Of a stretch of DNA of 64,000 nucleotides, positions 56,743-64,000 are shown piece after piece. The notes beneath the pieces were generated by a model. It ran no database searches. It was given only the letters and a program-made list of their open reading frames with translations, and was not told the DNA's origin. The stretch is taken from positions 53,564,001 through 53,628,000 of the forward strand of contig NC_068915.1 of assembly GCF_023091745.1 (NCBI RefSeq), read 5' to 3'. Each line of letters starts with the position of its first letter. Position 1 is the first letter of the stretch. Source of the DNA: Budorcas taxicolor (taxonomy: Eukaryota > Chordata > Mammalia > Artiodactyla > Bovidae). Both the position numbers and the translations under genes were made by a program.

Positions 56743-59403
56743 TTAAAGTAGACCTCCAGGTAATTTAAAAACATAAAATGTTATGATATATTCATGACAG
56801 TATAATTCTGCTTAAACTCTAAATCTCATAATTTTAATTTTTATGTATTTTATGGGTTTGTGGTATTTTTATCTAAGGAAAAACTGGAATTTGTGTCAAA
56901 AGTCAATTCCTATAAGGAATGGAATAACTTTATGAAAAATGGTTTATTGAGCAGATATGACAAAACTGTCCCTTTCTTCTTTTGCCCCATTTGCAAGAAA
57001 CTCTAAAGGCTTTCTGAGCTTTTGCATCAGATTTCTAAGAGATGCCTAGGATTGTTGGAGGTTATGGTGGAGCCATAAGGATGATATTCTGTGGATGTTC
57101 GTATTATCCTAGTCTTAACTTCAGACTTGAGAGCTTGTTAAATAAAAATTGCCTGGTTTTTCTGTATAACTTTGTGTGAATATGCAAAACTTATTCTAAC
57201 AGCCATGACCTCAGGATGGCAATTATTATTTTAATTATATTTCAAAGTATCAAACTTCTAAATATATTATTAAAAATGAGGATTCTTCATGACTGATTTC
57301 TGAAGATTTTCTTCATCATTGTCAGAAAATATATGAGGTCTGAGACTTGACTTTTGAAGAATCAGGGATTGTTGCTATCTAAATCAGGTTATGACCCAGG
57401 ACAGCCACCACTAGAGAACACTCCCATGGTAACATTATAAGACCCAATGCTACAATGATCTGGGAAGGGCAAATAACCGTGGGTACTACTATTTGGATCA
57501 GAGAAGCACCAATTAATTTGTCTGTTCTCTGATCCACTAGCAGATCTCAGCTGGAAACCAAACAAAGCCAGCTTTTAAAAAATCTAACATTTGAGGTATC
57601 TTATGTGTTCTTTCAAGTACACTATATTTTAGACTCTAGAAGTAAGGGTCATAACTCTTGTATCTCTCTCTCTTCATAGAATTAGAGTTTGTCAAAGGTG
57701 TTAAAAATAAAATGAGTGTGAAAGCTCTATGAGGGTTATGAGAAGGTTGAGGAAAAAGTAAAGAAAGGCTAAAGTAAGATCTTCAGATAAGAGTAATAAC
57801 AACAAAATGATGATGATGAAGATAAAACTTTCTTTTCATCTTCTATGCCTCTAAATAGTCCTCTTGAGAATCAAATTTGTATGTAACTTAAATTTTAATG
57901 ACTATTATAAAAATTAATCTTCCAATTTTGAATAAAGCAATGATGGAATTGATTTAAGAATTTATTTTGGATATCAACAAAAATCCCAACAATCTCTCCA
58001 TTTGCTAAAACCCTATGAAATATTGACCTAATTATATGACCTTTACTCATTCTTGTAGAAATGTGCATAAACTTTAATACACATTGACAGTTATATCTGA
58101 GAGCACTTCCCAGAAATTATATTATTGCCCTAATCTCAGATATAATTTTTTTTTTCTGAATACCAAGTTTTCATCTTTTCAAGTCTAAGCATCTCCAGAA
58201 TTCTTACTCAATAAAAATTTTCTAGCAATGCCATATGTTCATATTTTTTCTCTTTCTTGATTCTTTTTTGAGGGCCAGAGTGTTTTCAAGCATTGAGTGT
58301 GCATGTGTATGTGAGTGAAATGTATCTCTGTGTTTAGCTCCCATAGAAATATGTTTTTAAAAGTAAGTAAAGATACTTTCTCTCCTTGCCTTGATGGGAT
58401 GAATGGTACCAGATTTGTATTCCCTTTATCAGCTAGGAAACTGAACAGCACATATAAACAAGTGCTTTCGGATAGACAATGGGTAAAAGGCATTGCACAA
58501 TAGTGATTCTTGGGAGTTGGGCAAAGTTCTACAACATCACTGGCTTTCTGTCAGGAGGCATTTCAATACTGTAGCACAGAAAGGGAAAACTTAGAGAGAA
58601 GGAAAATGAGTAACACTGATCTTACTAAGTTGGGGATACAGAAAATAAAGTTAAAGGAGGCTGAAGTGGCTAATGGAAAAGAAAAAGAAGTAAAGCAGAG
58701 AATGAAGTCAAAAAATCTGAATGGAATAGCTTTGTTTTTTTTTTTTTTTTTTTTTTGTTGTTGTTGTTGAAAACTAGGTTGTAAATTGAGAGGGAGAATC
58801 TCCATAAGGCCAGTCAATGAAAACTAAGAAAAGTTATCTACTGAGCAATGTCCCAGATTCACACAGTATGGGGTAGGCATTTGAATTCCAACTAAGCAAA
58901 CTCAGAAAAATGTGTTAAATACCAAGAGAATTCAGCAAACTCTGTAGAAAGATTATAATCTCATAGTTAGGTTTAAACTTGTCTTAGAGGAAGAGCTATA
59001 GCCGTTCTATAACAAACCCCCAAAATAAGGCTTTGAAACCCTGGGGTTAATCCACAAGTAACTGGCTGTCTAAACAAGTCAGTACATTTTGAAGGAAGAA
59101 AATACATACAGACATTTAACAGCATAACATTCACCAAGTCTAGTGCATAATGCTTCATATAAATATATTTAGAAAATCCATAATATTTAGTAATTAAACA
59201 ACATATTTTGAATAACTCATTTATGATAAAAATGTCTTGGCAAATAAATAATATAAGGGGACTTAATTAGCTTGATCAAAAGCTACAAAAACCTATGACT
59301 AATATCATACCTGATTGAATGACAACATTTTCCCTCTAAAACTTGAAACAAGACAAGTATATTTCCTCTCACAACTTCAAGTCAACATTGAATGCCCTAA
59401 ACA
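56743..59403. other. Longest stretch without a recognised element
   Basis: 2.7 kb of unassigned sequence. It contains a T22 run followed by (gtt)4 at 58735-58769. The open frame ending in that run (58510-58770) and its antisense partner are not convincing genes. No exon signature was noticed. Confidence 0.45.
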
Positions 59404-59760
59404 TGTTGGAGAAGACTCTTGAGAGTCCCTTGGACTGAAAGGAAATCCAACCAGTCCATTCTGAAGGAGACCAGCCCTAGGATTTCTTTGGAGGGAATGA
59501 TGCTGAAGCTGAAACTCCAGTACTTTGGCCACCTCATGAGAAGAGTTGACTCATTGGAAAAGACTCTGATGCTGGGAGGGATTGGGGGCAGGATGAGAAG
59601 GGGACAACAGAGGATGAGATGGCTGGATGACATCACTGACTCGATGGACGTGAGTCTGAGTGAACTCTGGGAGTTGGTGATGGACAGGGAGGCCTGGTGT
59701 GCTGCGATTCATGGGGTTGCAAAGAGTTGGACACGACTGAGTGACTGAACTGAACTGAAC
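59404..59760 (+). mobile_element. BovB LINE 3' end, C-terminal frame intact
   Basis: 357 bp from 'tgttggagaagactcttgag' to the (gaact) tail. The frame 59419-59748 (109 codons) is open to the normal ORF2 terminator and includes 'YFGHLMRRVD' and 'DREAWCAAIHGVAKSW'. Among the youngest-looking copies. The flanks 'aacatgt' / 'aacgtgt' are only a hint of a TSD. Confidence 0.95.
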
Positions 59761-60070
59761 GTGTGCAATAAGGCAAGAGAAAAAGTACAAGGCCAAAAGC
59801 TTCAGGTTGTATTGCCTTCAGACTCTGAGATGGAGGCAAGCAGGTAGGGATATCATTTAGAAACATCTTTGTAATCAGTATCTGTGGTAGGGAGGTTAAA
59901 TAAACAATACCGGGTAGAGGAAGAAGTCATGCTGGGATACAAAATCAACAATGCCTCAAGTAACCAAACCATATATGTGAAATTAGAATGCTACTTTATA
60001 CATGGGACAAGGTGGCCAAAGTTTTATATGCTCCAAGAAGGGATTGATAGCTTCCCTGATAAATCAGTTG
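59761..60070. other. No feature seen
   Basis: Spacer between BovB and a dimeric SINE. Nothing recognised. Confidence 0.5.
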
Positions 60071-60384
60071 TGCTTCCCTGATAGCTCAGTTGGTAAAGAA
60101 TCTGCCTGCAATGCAGGAACTCCAGTTGGAATTCTGGGTCAGGGAAGATCCCCTGCAGAAGGGAAAGGTTATGCACTCCAGTAATCTTGGGATTCTCTAG
60201 TGGCTCAGCTGGTAAAGAATCTGCCTGCAATGCGGGAAACCTGGGTTTGGTCCCTGGGTTGGGAAGATTCCCTGGAGAAGGGAAAGGCTACCCACTCCAG
60301 TATTCCAGCCTGGAGAATTCCACAGACTATATAATCCGTGCAGTTGCAAAGAGTAGGACATGACTGAACAACTTTCACTTCACT
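60071..60384 (+). mobile_element. Dimeric-head Bov-tA SINE
   Basis: The outer head 'tgcttccctgatagctcagt' with ~35 bp of body ends at 'ccagtaatctt' (60188). A second head 'gggattctctagtggctcag' starts at 60189 and continues as a normal Bov-tA to 'caactttcacttcact'. It has the same fusion point as the two minus-strand copies at 20.8 and 24.5 kb. Confidence 0.93.
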
Positions 60385-60814
60385 CTAGGAAGGGATTGTT
60401 TTTGGGCAAATTGGCTGCCTTCAACTGAGGTACTCTCTGAAAGAGTGATAATCTCACACTGACTACCAGAAGCATTCATTCCCAGCATGTAGATAAGTCC
60501 TTCACTGAAGTATGAGATGGTAGCTATACACACTATCCACAGTAATTAAATATACACAATATCCAATATAATCTATTAAAATTATTACAACTCAGAAAAA
60601 TGAATTTACTAATTCAAGGGATACATGATTTATATATAGTAATAAAGTATGTTTCTTTACATGATCAATGAACAGTTAGAAATGAAAATTAAAAATATAA
60701 TTTACAATACCATCCAAATTAGGGGATAATTAGGTATTAATTTAGTGAAGTATGTATATGTAAGATTTCTACCCTAGAACTATACATCTGTGTTGGGAGA
60801 AATTAAAGAACTAT
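60385..60814. other. No feature seen
   Basis: AT-rich spacer. Nothing recognised. Confidence 0.5.
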
Positions 60815-61013
60815 TACTTCCCTGATAGCTCAGTTGGTAAGGAATCCACCTGCAACACAGGAAACCCTGATTTGATTCCTGGGTTGGGAATATCCTCTGG
60901 TGAAGGGAATGGCCACCAACTACAGTATTCTGGCCTGGAGAATTCCATGGGGTCCTGTATACTCCCTGGGGTCACAAAGAGTTGAACACTAAAGAGCGAC
61001 TTTCACTTTCACT
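60815..61013 (+). mobile_element. Bov-tA SINE, full length
   Basis: Head 'acttccctgatagctcagtt', body 'accaactacagtattctggc', a deleted middle ('ccatggggtcctgtatac') and the (ctttca) end. Its 'attctggcctggagaattcc' body resembles the dimeric copies, so it may be the same lineage. Confidence 0.92.
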
Positions 61014-61258
61014 AAATAGAGAAACATGTCATGTACACATATTGGGATTCAGGGAAGGGATGTCAGCTGTCCCCTAAATGATCTGTGAATTCAGTACAGG
61101 ATAATAAATACCAGAAGATTTTATTTCATAGAATCTGACAAAATGACTGTGAGTCTAAATTGCAATGTAAATATTATAAAATAATTGAAATAATTCTAAG
61201 GAAGAAAAGCAAATTTGAGAGATTACTGCCTGATTTAAAGATTTAGCTTAAAGTTACA

Positions 61259-61456
61259 GGGTTTCCCAGGTAGCTCAGTGGATAAAAAATCCATCTACAA
61301 TGCCGGAGATGTGGGTTCCATCCCTGGAGGAGAGCATAGAAAGCCACTCCAGTATTCTTGTCTGAGAATATCATCGACAGAGGAGCCTGGTGTGCTACAG
61401 TTCATAGGGTCACATAGAGCCAGACAAGACTGAATCGACTAAGCACTCACACACAG
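61259..61456 (+). mobile_element. Bov-tA SINE, full length
   Basis: Head 'ggtttcccaggtagctcagt', shortened body, end 'gacaagactgaatcgactaa' with an (ac)n-like tail. Diverged. Confidence 0.91.
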
Positions 61457-61766
61457 AAAAAAGACAATCTAATCTTGGCATAAGAAGAGATGTAGAGATA
61501 AGTAGCATACAATAAAAAGCTCAAAATAGATTTCTATAGGTAGCTGGTTTTGACAAACGTGCCAACATAATAAAATGGAGAAATAATATTAATAGTTGCT
61601 TCTGCAAGTGGTTCTGGATATAGGTATGAGAAAATGAATTTAAATGTTTATCTCACAAAATTTAAATTGCTATGAATTTTAATACTAACACAAGCCCTAA
61701 AAGTATCAAATTTCTACATGAAGACATAAGAACAAAATTTTTGATCTTGAGTTTGGCAAGCATTTC
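61457..61766. other. No feature seen
   Basis: AT-rich spacer before the BovB nest. Nothing recognised. Confidence 0.5.
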
Positions 61767-62633
61767 CAGTTCAGTTCAGTTCAGCCACTCAGTCATGTCC
61801 GACTCTTTGTGACCCCGGGGAATGCAGCATGCCAGGCTTCCCTGTCCATCACTAACTCCCAGAGCATACTCAAACTCATGTCTGTTGAGTTGCTGATACA
61901 TCGAACCTTCTCATCCTCTATTGTGCCCTTCAGCTCCCGCCTTCAATCTTTTCCAGCATCAGTGTCCTTTCAAATGAGTCAGTCTTTACATCAGGTGGTC
62001 AAAGTTTTGGAGTTTCAGCTTCAGCATCAGTCCTTCAAATGAATACTCAGGACTGATTTCCTTTGGGATTGACTGGTTGAATCTCATTGCTGACCAAGGG
62101 ACTCTCAAGAGTCTTCTCTAAGAGCACAGTTCAAAAGCAACAGTTTTTTGGCGCTCTGCTTTCTTTATAGTCCAACTCTCACATCCATGCATGATTACTG
62201 GAAGAACCATAGTTTTGACTGGATGGACTTTTCTTGACAAAGTAATGTCTCTGCTTTTTAATATACTGTCTAAGTTGGTCATAACTTTTCTTCCAGGGAG
62301 CAAGTATCTTTTAATTTTGTGGCTACAGTCACCATCTGCAGTGATTTTGGAGCCCAAAAGAAAATACAAGTCTGTCACTGTTTTCATTATTTCCCCATCT
62401 ATTTGCCATGAAGTGATGGGACCAGATGTCATGATCTTAGTTTTCTGAATGTTGAATTTTAAGCCAACTTTTTCACTATCTTCTTTCACTTTCATCAAGA
62501 GGCTCTTTAGTTCTTCTTTGCTTTCTGCCATAAGCATGGTGTCATCTGCATATCTGAGGTTATTGATATTTTCCCTGACAATCTTCATTCCACCTTGTGC
62601 TTTATCCAGTCCAGCATTTCTCATAATGTAATC
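61767..62633 (-). mobile_element. BovB LINE, host element of a nest, 3' part
   Basis: Minus-strand BovB from the RT region to the 3' end. The remnant within 62118-62624 has 'GLDKAQGGMKI', the YADD motif and the K-type linker, and CAA at the recurrent codon. It is interrupted at about 62633 by a plus-strand BovB and resumes at 63397. It is the left arm of a 0.76-kb inverted repeat. Confidence 0.94.
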
Positions 62634-63396
62634 TCACTCTTATGGCAGAAAGTGAAGAGGAACTAAAAAGCCTCTTGATGAAAGTGAAAGAGGAGAGTGA
62701 GAAAATTGGCTTAAAGCTCTACATTCAGAAAACTAAGATCATGACATCTGGTCCCATCACTTCATGGGAAATAGATGGAGAAACAGTGAAAACAGTGGCA
62801 GACTTTATTTACTGAGCTCCAAAATCACTGCAGATGGTGATTGCACCCATGACATTAAAAGATATTTGCTTCTTGGAAGAAAACTTATGACCAACCTAGA
62901 TATAAAAAAGCAGAGACATGACTTTGTCAACAAAGGTCCATCTAGTCAAGGCTATGGTTTTTTCATTAGTCATGTATGGATGTGAGAGTTGGACTGTGAA
63001 GAAAGCTGAGCGCTGAAGAATTGATGCTTTTGAACTATGGTGTTGGAGAAGACTCTTGAGAGCCCCCTGGACTGCAAGGAGATCCAACCAGTCCATTCTA
63101 AAGGAGATCAGCCCTGAGTGTTCTTTGGAAGGACTGATGCTAAAGCTGAAACTCCAGTACTTTGGCCACCTCATGCGAAGAGTTGACTCATTGGAAAAGA
63201 CCATGATGCTGGGAGGGATTGGGGGCAGGAGGAGAAGGAGATGACAGAGGATGAGATGGCTGGATGGCATCACCGACTCGATGGACATGAGTTTGAGTGA
63301 ACTCCAGGAGTTGGTGTTGGACAGGGAGGCCTGGCGTGCTGCGATTCACGGGGTCGCAAAGAGTCAGACACGACTGAGGGACTGAACTGAACTGAA
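62634..63396 (+). mobile_element. BovB LINE inserted into BovB
   Basis: A 5'-truncated copy beginning 'cttatggcagaaagtgaag' and ending in (gaact)n at 63396. It lies inside, and opposite to, the older minus-strand element. TGA at 63014-63016, after which the C-terminal frame is nearly intact to 63245. The TSD is not clean ('aatct' against 'aattt'). Confidence 0.94.
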
Positions 63397-64000
63397 TTTG
63401 CATATAAGTTAAGTAAGGAGGGTGACAATATACAGCCTTGATGTACTTCTTTCCTGATTTGAAACCAGTCTGTTATTCCATGTCTAGTTCTAACTGTTGT
63501 TTCTTGATCTGCATACAGATTTCTCAGGAGGCAGATCAACTGGTCTGGTACTCCCATTTCTTGAAGAATTTTCCAGTTTGTTGTGATCCACACAGTCAAA
63601 GGATTTGTCATAGTCAATAAAGCAGAAGTAGATGTTTTTCTGGAACTCTCTTGCTTTTTCGATGGTCCAACAGTCATTGGCAATTTGATCTCTGATTCCT
63701 CTGCCTTTTCTAAATCCAGCTTGAATATCTGGAAGTTCATGGTTCATGTACTGTTGAAGCCTGGCTTGGAGAATTTTGAAGATTTCTTTGCTAGTGTGTG
63801 AGATTAGTGCAATTGTGCAGTAGTTTAATCCCTTGAATCTATTTTTCAATTCCATTATATAATCATAAGGAATTTGATTTAGGTCATACTTGAATGGTCT
63901 AGTGTTTTCCCTGTTTTCTTCAACTTGTCTGAATTTGTCAATAAGGAGTTCATGATCTGAGCCACAGTCATCTTCTGATCTTGTTTTTGCTGACTGTATA
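63397..64000 (-). mobile_element. BovB LINE, host element of the nest, 5' continuation (cut by window end)
   Basis: Starting at 'tttgcatataagttaagtaa', it continues the element at 61767-62633. Minus-strand RT motifs are clear: 'GFRKGRGIRDQIAN' and 'NIYFCFIDYDKSFDCVDHNKL' within 63490-63855. At about 63826 the sequence jumps from the start of RT to the endonuclease C-terminal part ('attatataatcataaggaat'). Compared with the copy at 10-12 kb, about 0.7 kb is missing. The reversed GSDH motif lies at 63949-63968. The element runs off the edge. Confidence 0.93.

Noticed and set aside
58510..58770. 86-codon open frame ending in a homopolymer, with an antisense partner
   Set aside because: Ends in a translated T22 run. 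Lysine/glutamate-rich by composition only.
1..64000. CRISPR arrays, bacterial operons, riboswitches, ribosomal RNA
   Set aside because: No regularly spaced repeats with unique spacers and no prokaryotic gene structure. The sequence is mammalian repeat-rich DNA.

Overview
This window is nuclear DNA of a ruminant, most likely a bovid. The sequence is dominated by BovB (RTE-clade) LINEs, by the tRNA-Glu-headed Bov-tA SINE and the headless/dimeric BovA forms that share BovB's ends, and by a recent-type artiodactyl L1. Mammal-wide relics (MIR, L2, old L1M, MLT1-type MaLR LTRs, Tigger DNA transposons) lie beneath them. I found no convincing cellular protein-coding exon, no rRNA or tRNA gene, no CRISPR array and no bacterial-type operon. 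It looks like an intergenic or intronic, AT-rich, repeat-dense region. All family names rest on recognition from memory and on comparison between copies inside the window; no database was searched.

Layout. 0-8.4 kb: LTR relic, BovB copies at 0.5 and 5.4 kb, two SINEs. 8.4-12.1 kb: one near-full-length BovB whose 5' half (5' UTR, endonuclease, start of RT) is inverted relative to its 3' half, with a SINE inside. 12.9-17.4 kb: three BovB 3' ends, an MLT1 LTR, two SINEs. 18.5-21.7 kb: old L1 with a (CA)18 run, split LTR relic holding a dimeric SINE, BovB. 21.7-25 kb: possible LTR, SINEs. 25.0-27.6 kb: 5'-truncated recent-type L1. 27.9-33.6 kb: SINE, possible retrocopy tail, BovB, antisense old L1 containing a candidate solo LTR. 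33.6-38.5 kb: a SINE/BovB chimera, BOV-A2, and two BovB copies facing apart. 39.5-48.8 kb: two Tigger elements, L2, MLT1, three BovB copies. 49-59 kb: sparser, with MIR, L2, two BovB. 59.4-64 kb: BovB, SINEs, and a BovB-in-BovB nest that runs off the right edge.

By rough addition BovB makes up about a quarter of the window (about 16 kb in some 20 pieces). No BovB or L1 reading frame here is intact. Any activity would need enzymes from elsewhere. The most informative observations are structural: twin-primed inversion of BovB, a SINE-BovB chimera inside one target-site duplication, two long BovB inverted repeats able to form hairpins, a recurrent TGA at one ORF2 codon in many copies, a recurring antisense ORF, and a dimeric SINE with one fixed fusion point in three copies. 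I did not find a convincing previously undescribed gene system.
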